Notes: a model not told the origin generated them from the letters alone. Counted from the stretch's first letter, positions 35,824 through 44,165 are shown. The stretch: 64,000 nt of DNA from Aliiroseovarius pelagivivens (GCF_900302485.1 NZ_OMOI01000001.1:2232001-2296000), one strand, 5' to 3'. A program made the numbers and translations.

Positions 35824-36384
35824 TCATTGCTGTGCAGCAGCGTCAGGGCGCATTGTGGCAACGAGCTCGGCAACCTTGATGCCGAACTTGCGCATCTCTG
35901 ACTTGTTCATGATCACGCCGTTCTGGGTGAGATACAGCCAGTCCGTCACCGACAGCGTGTGACCGCCTGCATCTTCGGGCAGAACAATCTGGTATACCAT
36001 CTTGATGGTCGAGCCCGAGACCGTGCCGCGCGCCTCTCCGACGATGTCATCCGCCGTGGCCGTGAAGGTATTGCCCTCGCCCAGCGTCAGATACCACTTC
36101 CGGCTCTGCTGCTTGCCATTAGAATAGGTGAACTCTTCGCTCAGGGTTCCGGTATTCCCGTCCCATTCGCCAACCATCTTGGCGACAAAGCTGTTGGTCA
36201 TTTTACCCGTCGGCCCATAGATCAGCCCTTCGGACAGGATCGGGCCAGACAGATGCGTCTTAAGCGCAAACTCTGGGCCAGTTCCGGCATAGTCGTCGGG
36301 ATCCTGCGCGCGAAAGCTTAGGAACATTGATTTTGCGATCATGGCACAGACCACCAGCAGGGAAATGACGGTAAGAATCTTCAT
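35824..36384 (-). CDS. DUF3833 protein with N-terminal membrane anchor
   Basis: 186 residues. One N-terminal hydrophobic helix (about 3-22, no lipobox) is followed by a DUF3833 domain (KMVGEWDGNTGTLSEEFTYS, SVTDWLYLTQNGVIMNKSEM, RKFGIKVAEL). It overlaps the MFS gene upstream by 4 nt (ATGA). Paralogue of 34459-34983. DUF3833 genes recur near CFA-synthase and DUF1365 genes of sigma-E regulons; no biochemical role is known to me. Confidence 0.78.
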   Translation of the reverse strand: MKILTVISLLVVCAMIAKSMFLSFRAQDPDDYAGTGPEFALKTHLSGPILSEGLIYGPTGKMTNSFVAKMVGEWDGNTGTLSEEFTYSNGKQQSRKWYLTLGEGNTFTATADDIVGEARGTVSGSTIKMVYQIVLPEDAGGHTLSVTDWLYLTQNGVIMNKSEMRKFGIKVAELVATMRPDAAAQQ

Positions 36385-37610
36385 GAGGTTTGACCTTCTG
36401 ACGGGAGCGCAAGGACAAGGGCCATTGCGCCAAGTTTTAGGATGCAGGGAATGACGGCGTATGAGAGGTTCAGCGTGGTGAGGGCGTCAGCGCTGTTCGA
36501 ACCTCCGGGCGTGAACCCGCTGCGCTCAAGCATGGGCAGGACAAGGAACGCGGCCAGCGCAAGGCCCAGTTTTCCAGCGAATGACCAGATGCCAAAGGCA
36601 AGGGATGGCTCAAGCCCTGCCCGATTCAGAGCCACCGAAAACATGGCAGGCAGGATCACCATATCCGCCCCCAGCGCAGCCCCGGACGCGATGCAGACCA
36701 CGGCGAACCCAGCAAGGTTTCCGGGCGCAAGGAACGCGGCCCCGACGAAGCCAAGGATGGCAAGTGGCATCGCAATCAGCAGGGTGACTTTCGGCCCGGT
36801 ACGATGGCTTAACCGCGTCCAAAGCGGAAGGCTTACGCCTGCGCTGAGGAAGAAAAGGATCAACAGCGGACCAGCCTTGCCCGAAAGTTGCAGGCGATCT
36901 TCGACAAAGAACAGAAACAGGGTTGATGTGATGGCGACCGGCAGGCTGTTGACCAGTGCCAGCACCAAAAGCCGCATCGCACCGGATTGGCTGAGACCCG
37001 CAAGCGACAAGGGCTGACCCGGGATCGGTTTGCGCTGCCAAATGGGGAACGAAAGGACAGCACAGGCCACCGCAAGCGCACCAAGGAACAGTCCAAATGC
37101 TGGGTAGCCCTGTGCGCTTGCCCCTAAGGCGACGAAGATCGTCGGTACGATTGATGCAATGACCACACCTGTCAGCATCCCACCCTCACGAAAGGCTGCC
37201 ATCGTCATCAACGCACGCGGCGTCGGCGTGGCTGCGAGCGTTGCACTGCGGGCGTATAGCAGGATCATGCCCAAGCTGTAGGACGAAAAAAGCAGCACAA
37301 GGATCACGATAATCTGGACTACGACATTCGGGCCGGCCTTCAGGGAAAAGAGCAGTGGGAAACCTATCGCAAGTCCAAATGCTGCCGTAACCGCAAAGCT
37401 GCTCTGAGCGCGCGGCCAGCGATCAATGGCCCAACCAATCAGCGGATCCTGAACAAGATCTACAAGCCGGATCAACAGAAGGATTGCACCCACCGTGCCC
37501 AGCCCGATCCCAAGATTCAGAGACGCGAAGCGCGGCAGATGGATGTACAGCGGGATGCCCGCCGCAGCCAACATCAAGGCATAGAGACTGACGCGCGGAT
37601 ACAGCATCAT
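36381..37610 (-). CDS. MFS transporter, GPH-like
   Basis: 409 residues with about 12 predicted helices. The early segment LIRLVDLVQDPLIGWAIDRW is the D-x(2)-x-D-P-x-x-G signature of the glycoside-pentoside-hexuronide cation-symporter group. It lies in the sigma-E operon between the chalcone-isomerase-like and DUF3833 genes, overlapping each by 4 nt. Similar MFS genes accompany CFA-synthase genes in other ChrR regulons, where they may move a lipid or head group rather than a sugar; the substrate is not known. Confidence 0.75.
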   Translation of the reverse strand: MMLYPRVSLYALMLAAAGIPLYIHLPRFASLNLGIGLGTVGAILLLIRLVDLVQDPLIGWAIDRWPRAQSSFAVTAAFGLAIGFPLLFSLKAGPNVVVQIIVILVLLFSSYSLGMILLYARSATLAATPTPRALMTMAAFREGGMLTGVVIASIVPTIFVALGASAQGYPAFGLFLGALAVACAVLSFPIWQRKPIPGQPLSLAGLSQSGAMRLLVLALVNSLPVAITSTLFLFFVEDRLQLSGKAGPLLILFFLSAGVSLPLWTRLSHRTGPKVTLLIAMPLAILGFVGAAFLAPGNLAGFAVVCIASGAALGADMVILPAMFSVALNRAGLEPSLAFGIWSFAGKLGLALAAFLVLPMLERSGFTPGGSNSADALTTLNLSYAVIPCILKLGAMALVLALPSEGQTS

Positions 37611-38101
37611 TCACCCTTCAGCTTGCGGGTGAAGGAGTTCGACCGCGTGTTGTCACCCAGAAAGATCCCCATGAAGCGAGATTTGATCTGCGGATGCGAA
37701 AGTGTGCATGTGCGTCGGCCATTCAACAGAAACGAGATCTTGTTCTGACCGTTTGAGATCGCCGTATAGCGGTCCCCTTTGCGCACATCATTGAAGCAGG
37801 TCGTCAACTGATCGCGAACCGGCAAAGGTGCCCCCACCCGCGCGAATTCGCGCATCGTGCCTTCAACCAGATCATACTGGGTCAGGTTGCGCATGTATTG
37901 AAGCTCCAGCCCGAAATCCTTGCTCCAGTCCAACGGTGCGCCAGACGGGGTGAACAAGCGTGCCTTGTACAGCGGGAACCCAAGGAACCGATAAGTCGCA
38001 GCGCCCCGCAGCTCTGCATCTGGCAACACCGATGCAACGGTATTCGCCTGCGCGCTTACCGGGATCAGCAACAACCAGAGCAGAGCAACGTATCTACGCA
38101 T
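37607..38101 (-). CDS. Chalcone-isomerase-like secreted protein
   Basis: 164 residues with a signal peptide (about 1-19, VSAQA). The mature part has the chalcone-isomerase-like fold signature seen in bacterial CHI-like proteins: ATYRFLGFPLYKARLFTPSG and LELQYMRNLTQYDLVEGTM. ATG 38101 is used; it overlaps the methyltransferase stop by 8 nt. Bacterial relatives may bind fatty acids in the periplasm; in this operon a lipid-related role is plausible. No catalytic claim is made. Confidence 0.72.
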   Translation of the reverse strand: MRRYVALLWLLLIPVSAQANTVASVLPDAELRGAATYRFLGFPLYKARLFTPSGAPLDWSKDFGLELQYMRNLTQYDLVEGTMREFARVGAPLPVRDQLTTCFNDVRKGDRYTAISNGQNKISFLLNGRRTCTLSHPQIKSRFMGIFLGDNTRSNSFTRKLKGE

Positions 38102-39251
38102 GGGCCAGCTCCACTTGGACCACATTGGTGTGGCCTACGGCGAACGAGGCGGCACAGATTTCGAGATAGTATTGCCAGTTGCGGAAAAAGCTCTCGTTGT
38201 AACCCATTTCGGCAATCCGACGTTTCTGGGCGTTCAGGCGTTCGGCCCAGAGCCGACAGGTTTGGGCATAGTCCTGACCGAAAGCGAAGTTGTCACGGAC
38301 CGCAAAACCCGCATCGTTGGCTTGTTTCGCAATCATGCTATCCGACAGCAACATGCCGCCGGGGAAGACGTATTGGCGGATATAGTCGGACGAGGTCTTA
38401 TAGGTCTCAAAGAAGCTGTCCTTGACGGTGATTGCCTGCAACAGCACACGCCCGCCTTCAGCAAGGTTGCGTTTGAGGGTCGAGAAGTAGCTTGGCCAAT
38501 AGCGCGCACCCACGGCCTCGATCATCTCGATCGAGACAATGTTGTCATACTTGCCATCGATGTCGCGATAGTCCCGCAACTGAATGTCGGCCCTCCCATC
38601 AAGGCGGCATTCGGCATAGCTGTGCTGATTGCGCGAGATTGTGACACCGGTGACATCCCGACCTTCCTGGCTGGCGTGTTCCGCAAAACCGCCCCAGCCG
38701 CAGCCAATTTCCAACACCCGCTCGCCATCGCCGATCCGCGACAAAGCGCGGTCGTTCTTGCGGGCCTGCGCACGCGCCAAATCGGTGTCCCCATTGTCAA
38801 ACAGCCCCGACGAATAGGTCATGCCGTCATCCAACCACAGCGCATAGAACTCGTTGCCGACGTCGTAGTGAGACCGGATATTCTTGCGCGACCCACGACG
38901 TGAATTCGCACGCATCACTGTATCGACCAGACGAAACTTGGCCTTGTTGAATGGGCTTGCCTGATCAAAGGCGCCCAGATGGTCGCGATTTTTCATCGCC
39001 AAAGCCATCAACCCTTCGATCGAGGGCGTGTCCCACATCCCCTGAACATAGGTCTCGCCCAGGCCAACTTGCCCATGCGCCGCCATGGCGGATACGGCGG
39101 ACCAGTCACGAATGACCATTTCCGCCTCGGGACCGGACGTTCCGAACTGATAGCGTTCGCCTTCAGGCGTACGCAGGGTCAGCTGTCCCTCACGCAGTCG
39201 CTCGCATGTCGACAGGAAGTTCGACTTCAGGGCTTTGTTCGTGAAACGCAT
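38094..39251 (-). CDS. Cyclopropane-fatty-acid-synthase-type lipid methyltransferase
   Basis: 385 residues. The CFA/mycolic-methyltransferase domain (about 105-375) has the approach motif IRSHYDVGNEFYALWLDDGMTYSSG, SAM motif VLEIGCGWGGFAEHA and SIEMIEAVG, then FPGGMLLS. It methylates unsaturated acyl chains of phospholipids with S-adenosylmethionine. ATG 39251 leaves a normal N-terminus. The 5' end lies inside the upstream FAD-oxidase gene (62-bp overlap). In Rhodobacter the sigma-E/ChrR regulon contains such enzymes, some linked to furan fatty acid synthesis from cis-vaccenate; which reaction this one does cannot be read from sequence. Confidence 0.85.
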   Translation of the reverse strand: MRFTNKALKSNFLSTCERLREGQLTLRTPEGERYQFGTSGPEAEMVIRDWSAVSAMAAHGQVGLGETYVQGMWDTPSIEGLMALAMKNRDHLGAFDQASPFNKAKFRLVDTVMRANSRRGSRKNIRSHYDVGNEFYALWLDDGMTYSSGLFDNGDTDLARAQARKNDRALSRIGDGERVLEIGCGWGGFAEHASQEGRDVTGVTISRNQHSYAECRLDGRADIQLRDYRDIDGKYDNIVSIEMIEAVGARYWPSYFSTLKRNLAEGGRVLLQAITVKDSFFETYKTSSDYIRQYVFPGGMLLSDSMIAKQANDAGFAVRDNFAFGQDYAQTCRLWAERLNAQKRRIAEMGYNESFFRNWQYYLEICAASFAVGHTNVVQVELAHA

Positions 39252-40533
39252 GATCCATTCCTTTGAGTTGGTGAGTGTTGGTAAGTGCGCGGACGATGCG
39301 CATTGCGCTGGCAATGCCATCTTCGTGGAACCCGTGCCGGTTCCACGCACCGGCGAACCACGTGTGGTTCTGGCCTTGCATCTGACGGATGTCCTGCTGG
39401 GCCTTCAGCGCGGGCTTGTCGAACACCGGGTGGTGAAACTGAACCTCGTCATAGATCGCATCCTGCGGGATGGGCTTTGACGGGTTCAACGTAACGAACA
39501 GCGGATCGCTTTCAGGGATGTTCTGAAGCTTGTTCATCCAATAGGTGACCCCGATATCGCCGTCCTGAGACCGATAAGACCAGCTTGACCAGCAGGCCTT
39601 GCGACGCGGCATCTGCCCGGTGTCGCAATGAAGCACAGCTTTGTTGGGCTGATAGCGAATGCTGCCCAGCGCCGCGGCCTCGGCTTCGGTGGCATTCTCG
39701 CCCAAAATCTTCAGAGTTTGGTCAGAGTGACACGCGAGGATCAGTTCGTCAAAGGTGGCAATGTCAGAGTCACCGGTATGGATGTGAACGCCAAACTCGT
39801 CACGCTGTACATGCTCAACCGGCGTGCCTGTACGAATGTCGCAACCACGTGCAACCAACGCGGCCTCGAGCCTGCGGACATATTCAATGCTGCCGCCTTT
39901 AACGGTCCACCATTGATGCTCGCCCGACCCCGCCAGCAGCGCATGATTGCGGAAGAACTGTACCAGCGATTTCGCCGGGAACTGGTCCACTTCCGCGACA
40001 GGCGTCGACCAGATCGCGCCGCACATGGGCATCAGATAGTTGTTGCGAAACCAGTTCCCCAGACCCAGTTCGTCCACCAGCTCTCCAATGGTTTTTTCGT
40101 CATCTTTGGCGGCCTCTTCGGCACGTTTTCCGAACCGGACAATGTCAGAAATCATCTTGAAGAACTGCGGCCGCAGCAGGTTGCCCTTTTGCGCCGTAAT
40201 TGCTTTGAACGTGTTGAGACCGTATTCCAGCTGCCCGTCATTGATACTGGCGCCAAAGCTCATCTCGCTTTTGATCACCGGTACGTCGAGGTCGCGAAAC
40301 AGACGTGTCAGATTGGGATAAGTCACGTAATTGAAAACGATGAAACCCGTGTCGACCGGCTGATCGCCGTTTTTTCCCGCCATCACGGTGCGTGCGTGGC
40401 CACCCAAGCGAGGAGCGGCTTCGTACAGGGTCACGTCGTGAAAAGGAGCCAGATAATATGCGGCAGAAAGGCCTGAAATGCCGCCGCCGACGATGGCGAT
40501 CCGTTTGCGGGGGCCGTGGGTTTGATCGTACAT
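39190..40533 (-). CDS. FAD-dependent amine-oxidase-family protein
   Basis: 447 residues. FAD motif RIAIVGGGISGLSAAYYLA (about 11-29), then YEAAPRLGGHARTV and PVDTGFIVFNYVTYPNLTRLF, typical of the NAD/FAD-binding desaturase-like proteins that sit beside CFA synthases. ATG 40533 is used. First gene of the seven-gene operon; a sigma-E type promoter (TGATCC-N18-TAAT) lies just upstream. Related flavoproteins act as desaturases or oxidases on methylated acyl chains; here it is the natural partner of the methyltransferase. Confidence 0.82.
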   Translation of the reverse strand: MYDQTHGPRKRIAIVGGGISGLSAAYYLAPFHDVTLYEAAPRLGGHARTVMAGKNGDQPVDTGFIVFNYVTYPNLTRLFRDLDVPVIKSEMSFGASINDGQLEYGLNTFKAITAQKGNLLRPQFFKMISDIVRFGKRAEEAAKDDEKTIGELVDELGLGNWFRNNYLMPMCGAIWSTPVAEVDQFPAKSLVQFFRNHALLAGSGEHQWWTVKGGSIEYVRRLEAALVARGCDIRTGTPVEHVQRDEFGVHIHTGDSDIATFDELILACHSDQTLKILGENATEAEAAALGSIRYQPNKAVLHCDTGQMPRRKACWSSWSYRSQDGDIGVTYWMNKLQNIPESDPLFVTLNPSKPIPQDAIYDEVQFHHPVFDKPALKAQQDIRQMQGQNHTWFAGAWNRHGFHEDGIASAMRIVRALTNTHQLKGMDHAFHEQSPEVELPVDMRATA

Positions 40534-40564
40534 GCTGTCCTCGCCTTTAGAATGGTATGAAGCG

Positions 40565-40592
40565 ATTACGTAAGGCTTTGGCATTCGGATCA
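40565..40592 (-). promoter_or_regulatory. Sigma-E (RpoE/ChrR) promoter of the FAD oxidase-CFA operon
   Basis: On the minus strand: TGATCC (40592-40587), 18-bp spacer, TAAT (40568-40565), the Rhodobacter RpoE consensus. Predicted start of transcription is near 40558, about 25 nt before the ATG. Confidence 0.8.
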
Positions 40593-40620
40593 TTTTTGTT
40601 TGGAAATCTTTCACCTAAAG

Positions 40621-40648
40621 TGATCCAGACACCCATCACGCGCGTAGA
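40621..40648 (+). promoter_or_regulatory. Sigma-E promoter of DUF1365-SDR
   Basis: TGATCC (40621-40626), 18-bp spacer, TAGA (40645-40648). The predicted transcription start (about 40654-40656) coincides with the DUF1365 ATG at 40655, implying leaderless or near-leaderless mRNA. Forms a divergent pair with the promoter at 40565-40592. Confidence 0.78.
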
Positions 40649-40654
40649 CCCTGT

Positions 40655-41428
40655 ATGAAGCTGGAACACATTCAAGCCCAAACCCATCACGCCCGACGCG
40701 GCGCGCTGAAGAACGCGTTCACCTATGGCGTGGACTATGTGCTGACGGATCTTGGTTCAGCGGCCCCCCTTCTGATCTCTCGCAATCGCTTTAATCTGTG
40801 GTCCATCTGGGATCACAGACATGGCGGTGCGCGCGATGCTGGGCACGGCGTGGAATGGTTCCGATCCGTCCTTGAAGAACGTGGGATGCCAACCGAGAAC
40901 GCACAGCTTTTGCTGCTGACACAACCAAGTTTCCTGTGGTTCCATTTCAACCCGGTTAGCTTCTGGATCGCCGTTGTGGATGGCACACCCCGCGCCTTTG
41001 TCGCCGAGGTCAACAGCACCTTCGGGCAGCGGCATTGCTATTTCTGCGCGCGGGACGGGTTTGCTCCGATCCAAAAAAGCGACACCCTGATCGCCGAGAA
41101 ACTGATGCACGTTTCTCCTTTCCAGAAAATCGCGGGGCACTACGCGTTCAATTTCGGCCTGACCGAAGACAATGTCGACATTCGCATTACCTTCAAGAAC
41201 GGCGATCACGGTGTTTTGGCCACCTTGGCTGGCCAACGTCAGCCTGCAACCAGCAGGTCACTGGCATGGGCTGCGATCCGGCGACCATTGGGGGCGGCCA
41301 GAGTTCTGGCCTTGATCCATTGGCAAGCCGCAATCCTGTATTTGAAACGCGCGCCGTTCCTGAAAAAGCAGAAACCACCCGAACAGCTAATCAGCGACGG
41401 GCACGATTTGCACGGAGCCGGCGAATGA
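40655..41428 (+). CDS. DUF1365 family protein
   Basis: 257 residues matching DUF1365: starts KLEHIQAQTHHARRGALKNAF, then RFNLWSIWDHRHGG, LLLTQPSFLWFHFNPVSFW, EVNSTFGQRHCYF and FQKIAGHYAFNF. Function unknown, but the family is almost always beside CFA-type methyltransferase and FAD oxidase genes and belongs to the ChrR/sigma-E core regulon, suggesting a step in acyl-chain modification. The sigma-E promoter ends 6 bp before its ATG and no ribosome site fits in between. Overlaps the SDR gene by 4 nt. Confidence 0.85.
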   Translation: MKLEHIQAQTHHARRGALKNAFTYGVDYVLTDLGSAAPLLISRNRFNLWSIWDHRHGGARDAGHGVEWFRSVLEERGMPTENAQLLLLTQPSFLWFHFNPVSFWIAVVDGTPRAFVAEVNSTFGQRHCYFCARDGFAPIQKSDTLIAEKLMHVSPFQKIAGHYAFNFGLTEDNVDIRITFKNGDHGVLATLAGQRQPATSRSLAWAAIRRPLGAARVLALIHWQAAILYLKRAPFLKKQKPPEQLISDGHDLHGAGE

Positions 41429-42150
41429 CCGAATTTTCCGGCAAAACCTATTGGCTGGTCGGTGCCAGCGAAGGCTTAGGACGTGCGCTTGCAAAACGTC
41501 TGGATGAAGAAGGCGCGCATGTGATCCTGTCTGCACGCAATGCAGAACGGCTTGAACAGTTGCGCGGTGAGTTGCGAAACGGCCAAGTGGTGCCGCTGGA
41601 CGTCACCGACATAGACGCCGTTCGGACCGCCGCCGCATCTGTCGGCCCGTTGGATGGCGTGATCTACAACGCTGGCGCCTACGAGCCGATGCGCGCAACT
41701 GACTGGGACAGCGATGCAGCCTTAAGGATGAGCGATGTCAATTTCACCGGCGCTCTACGTGTGCTGGGTGAGGTTGTGCCAGAGTTTGTCAGCAAGGCTC
41801 ACGGCGACATTACGTTGGTTGGGTCGCTTGCAGGATATCGCGGCTTGCCTGCCGCGATCGGATACGGTGCCAGCAAAGCGGCGCTTGTCAGCCTTGCCGA
41901 GACCATGCGATCCGATTTGAAAGGAAGCGGTGTGACCGTGCGCTTGGTCAATCCTGGCTTCATCAAGACACGCCTGACCGAGAAAAACAGTTTTCGCATG
42001 CCGATGCTGATGACACCCGAGGCCGCCGCCGAGCGTGTGCTATCGGCGATGAAAAAGCGCCGGTTCCGCACGGATTTCCCGGCCCCATTTTCCTGGGCCA
42101 TCCGCTGCTTATCCTATGCGCCGGACATCCTCGTTTATCGAGGCAAGTAA
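41425..42150 (+). CDS. Short-chain dehydrogenase/reductase
   Basis: 241 residues. Cofactor motif GASEGLG (about 14-20), YNAG (NAG motif), catalytic S (LVGSLAG) and Y-x3-K as YGASK, and the PGFIKTRLT segment. ATG 41425 overlaps the DUF1365 stop (ATGA) and starts a normal Rossmann N-terminus; the same frame is open upstream but lies inside DUF1365. Second gene of the short sigma-E operon. Substrate unknown, probably a lipid-derived ketone or alcohol. Confidence 0.85.
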   Translation: MTEFSGKTYWLVGASEGLGRALAKRLDEEGAHVILSARNAERLEQLRGELRNGQVVPLDVTDIDAVRTAAASVGPLDGVIYNAGAYEPMRATDWDSDAALRMSDVNFTGALRVLGEVVPEFVSKAHGDITLVGSLAGYRGLPAAIGYGASKAALVSLAETMRSDLKGSGVTVRLVNPGFIKTRLTEKNSFRMPMLMTPEAAAERVLSAMKKRRFRTDFPAPFSWAIRCLSYAPDILVYRGK

Positions 42151-42199
42151 CGGCGCACCCCTTCTGCAACCGCAGACTTCTCTACCTTCAAACACAAAA

Positions 42200-42238
42200 A
42201 AGGGCCGACGCATTTCAGACTGAATAGCGTCGACCCTT
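42200..42238 (-). terminator. Rho-independent terminator after the fasciclin gene
   Basis: On the minus strand: arms AAGGGTCGACGC (42238-42227) and GCGTCGGCCCTT (42211-42200), one mismatch, 15-nt loop, followed by a run of six Ts. A second perfect 8-bp hairpin (42247-42254 / 42261-42268) lies between it and the stop codon. Confidence 0.8.
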
Positions 42239-42276
42239 GGGGAAAGGCTCCGGCTTTGCGGCCGGAGCTGGGGGGG

Positions 42277-42792
42277 TTAGTGGCAAGCCGGGCGTGTACC
42301 GGGCAGCAGGACTTTGTCGACCACATGGATCACGCCATTGTCGGCTTGAATGTCAGCGATGATCACGTTGGCCATCGCGCCTGTACCATCAGCAATCATC
42401 ACACCATCCGAACCAGCGGTGATGCACAGACGCTCGCTTGCGAGGATTGGCTTGAAGTAGTTCGACCCGGCGGGGATCATGCCGGCCATCAGCTTGCGGT
42501 CATCAACGTGGTAAAGCAGCACGTTGGTCAGTTGTTGTTTGTTCTCGGGCTTCAGCAGCGTTTCAACCGTGCCCTCCGGCAGCGCCGCGAAGGCATCATT
42601 CACGGGGGCGTAAACGGTAAACGGACCCGGGCCCGACAGGGTCTCGGCCAGACCAGCCGCCGTCACAGCGGCAACCAGGGTCGAGAAGCGGTCATCAGCA
42701 GCAGCAATTTCAACGATGTTGTCTGCATGGGCAGCAACAGCAGAAAGGCTAAGTGCAGCGGCGGCGAATGCGGTTTTGAATTTCGATTTCAT
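42277..42792 (-). CDS. Secreted fasciclin-domain protein
   Basis: 171 residues with a signal peptide (about 1-23, AAHAD). One FAS1 domain follows: RFSTLVAAVTAAGLAETLSG with the H1-type GPFTVYAPVNDAFAALPEGT and the H2-like VLLYHVDDRKLMAG, ending NGVIHVVDKVLLP. ATG 42792 has GGAG upstream. A TGGTCC-N18-TAAC promoter (42853-42880) places it in the sigma-E regulon. FAS1 proteins mediate adhesion or surface interactions; in Rhodobacter, FAS1 genes are known in stress regulons, but the job here is unknown. Confidence 0.85.
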   Translation of the reverse strand: MKSKFKTAFAAAALSLSAVAAHADNIVEIAAADDRFSTLVAAVTAAGLAETLSGPGPFTVYAPVNDAFAALPEGTVETLLKPENKQQLTNVLLYHVDDRKLMAGMIPAGSNYFKPILASERLCITAGSDGVMIADGTGAMANVIIADIQADNGVIHVVDKVLLPGTRPACH

Positions 42793-42852
42793 TGTAGGAA
42801 CTCCATGTCGGTGAGAGCGTGTCGCTCGATTTGATTTCGTGTTCGTACAAGT

Positions 42853-42880
42853 GTTACGGCGCAGCAGTCCCGTTGGACCA
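42853..42880 (-). promoter_or_regulatory. Variant sigma-E promoter of the fasciclin gene
   Basis: On the minus strand: TGGTCC (42880-42875), 18-bp spacer, TAAC (42856-42853). One change from TGATCC, with the same spacing and -10 as the rpoE promoter. Predicted leader about 54 nt. Confidence 0.65.
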
Positions 42881-42920
42881 ATCACTCACGTTTTTGTGAT
42901 CTAACTAGCTGTAAACAAAA

Positions 42921-42950
42921 AATAAACCACCGGAAATCCGGTGGTTTATT
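42921..42950 (-). terminator. Rho-independent terminator of rpoE-chrR
   Basis: Perfect 13-bp inverted repeat AATAAACCACCGG / CCGGTGGTTTATT with a 4-nt loop, 22 bp after the chrR stop; on the minus strand it runs on into TTTTTTGTTT. Confidence 0.88.
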
Positions 42951-42972
42951 CAGTCAAAAATTCAGCTTGGTT

Positions 42973-43608
42973 TCAGATGCGGAACAAAGGCTGTAAAAGT
43001 CGTGGGATCAGTGCGTTAAATCGCAGCCGAGCATCGGTCGCAGCAAGGCAGATACATGCATCGCCCGGATCCGCGATTGGCGTATGCTCCAATGTCTCAT
43101 CCGCGATCTCAATGTCCCCTACCCCGAAGCGACCCGTTTCGTCACTGAAGCTGCCTTGCAAGACAAGTGTCATCTCTAGCCCATTGTGGCTGTGATCTGG
43201 AACCGCTTGTCCAGAGGGGATGTACAGAAGCCTGACCGAGCCAAAAGCGTCCTCTGTCAGGATATCCTGTCGCACGCCCATACCCAGTTTCTTCCACTTG
43301 GGTGCGCGCCCTTTCATGACTTCCATGATCGGTCCCGGATAGATCCCGTTCCGGTCATAGACAGGTTCCGGCGTAAAAGGATCGTCCAGTTGCGCAAGGA
43401 TGCTGTCTTTTAGCGAAGACGACACAGCCACAGCACTTGTGTCTTCCAATACGGCTCCACCGACTGCTTGATGCGCCTCAAGCGCCACGCGGCACTTTGC
43501 GCACAACGACACATGGCTGGCCACAGCAACGGCAAAAGCATGCGGAAGCGTGCCGGCTGCATAGGCCGCCAACATGGCGTCGGGGGTGTGATGGTTTATG
43601 GCACTCAT
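42973..43608 (-). CDS. chrR: ChrR zinc anti-sigma factor
   Basis: 211 residues. N-terminal zinc anti-sigma domain with H6, H32, C36 and C39 (HVSLCAKC), and a C-terminal cupin domain with putative zinc ligands H139, H141, E145 and H175 (PDHSHNGLE, ETLEH). This is the two-domain layout of Rhodobacter ChrR, which holds RpoE inactive until singlet oxygen or organic peroxide triggers its loss; the cupin domain is needed for that response. Start overlaps the rpoE stop by 4 nt. Followed by a strong terminator. Confidence 0.93.
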   Translation of the reverse strand: MSAINHHTPDAMLAAYAAGTLPHAFAVAVASHVSLCAKCRVALEAHQAVGGAVLEDTSAVAVSSSLKDSILAQLDDPFTPEPVYDRNGIYPGPIMEVMKGRAPKWKKLGMGVRQDILTEDAFGSVRLLYIPSGQAVPDHSHNGLEMTLVLQGSFSDETGRFGVGDIEIADETLEHTPIADPGDACICLAATDARLRFNALIPRLLQPLFRI

Positions 43609-44165
43609 TGCTTGAGGTCCTTCAACTCGTGTCTCAATCGTTCCAGCCCAAGCCGGATACGAGACTTAATGGTTCCTAATGGCAGCCCGGTCTGGCTGCT
43701 GATCTCTTGATGTGTCAGCTCGCCCAAATAGGCTTTCTCGATAATCTCGCGCTGTTCTGGCTTGAGATTGGCAAGCGCCTGTCTGAGCTGACCGGCCTCT
43801 TGCTCCAGTCCAAGTATCTGGCTGGCATCCGGTTCAATGCCGGGCTCTTCCTTCAACTCTTCCGGCATCGGACGGTTTTCTTTCCGTGCAATGTCGATAT
43901 GGCGGTTACGGGCAATCTGATAGATCCAAGCGGACACCTGTGCACGGTGCGGGTCAAACGACGCCGCCTTGCGCCAAATCGTCAGCATGACGTCTTGCAC
44001 GATCTCCTCGGCCTGATGCGGCGAAGCTCCTGAACGGATAATGAAACCCTTCAGTCGCGGCGCAAAGTAATCAAACAGTGCCACGAAGGCATGACGATCG
44101 CGCTTGTCCCGGACGGCAAGCATCCACTGGGTCTGTTGCGAGTAATCGGTTCGACTTTGCGACAC
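43605..44165 (-). CDS. rpoE: ECF sigma factor RpoE (group ECF11)
   Basis: 186 residues from GTG 44165. Sigma region 2 (about 30-95: FVALFDYFAPRLKGFIIRSG, AEEIVQDVMLTIWRKAASFD, WIYQIARNRHID) and region 4 (about 130-180: LKPEQREIIEKAYLGELTHQ, EISSQTGLPLGTIKSRIRLG). Together with ChrR it forms the singlet-oxygen sigma switch. GTG 44165 gives the family length (about 181) and has AAGGA upstream, but an in-frame ATG at 44240 coincides with the predicted transcription start and would give a 211-residue form. Autoregulated by the promoter at 44247-44274. Confidence 0.92.
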   Translation of the reverse strand: MSQSRTDYSQQTQWMLAVRDKRDRHAFVALFDYFAPRLKGFIIRSGASPHQAEEIVQDVMLTIWRKAASFDPHRAQVSAWIYQIARNRHIDIARKENRPMPEELKEEPGIEPDASQILGLEQEAGQLRQALANLKPEQREIIEKAYLGELTHQEISSQTGLPLGTIKSRIRLGLERLRHELKDLKQ

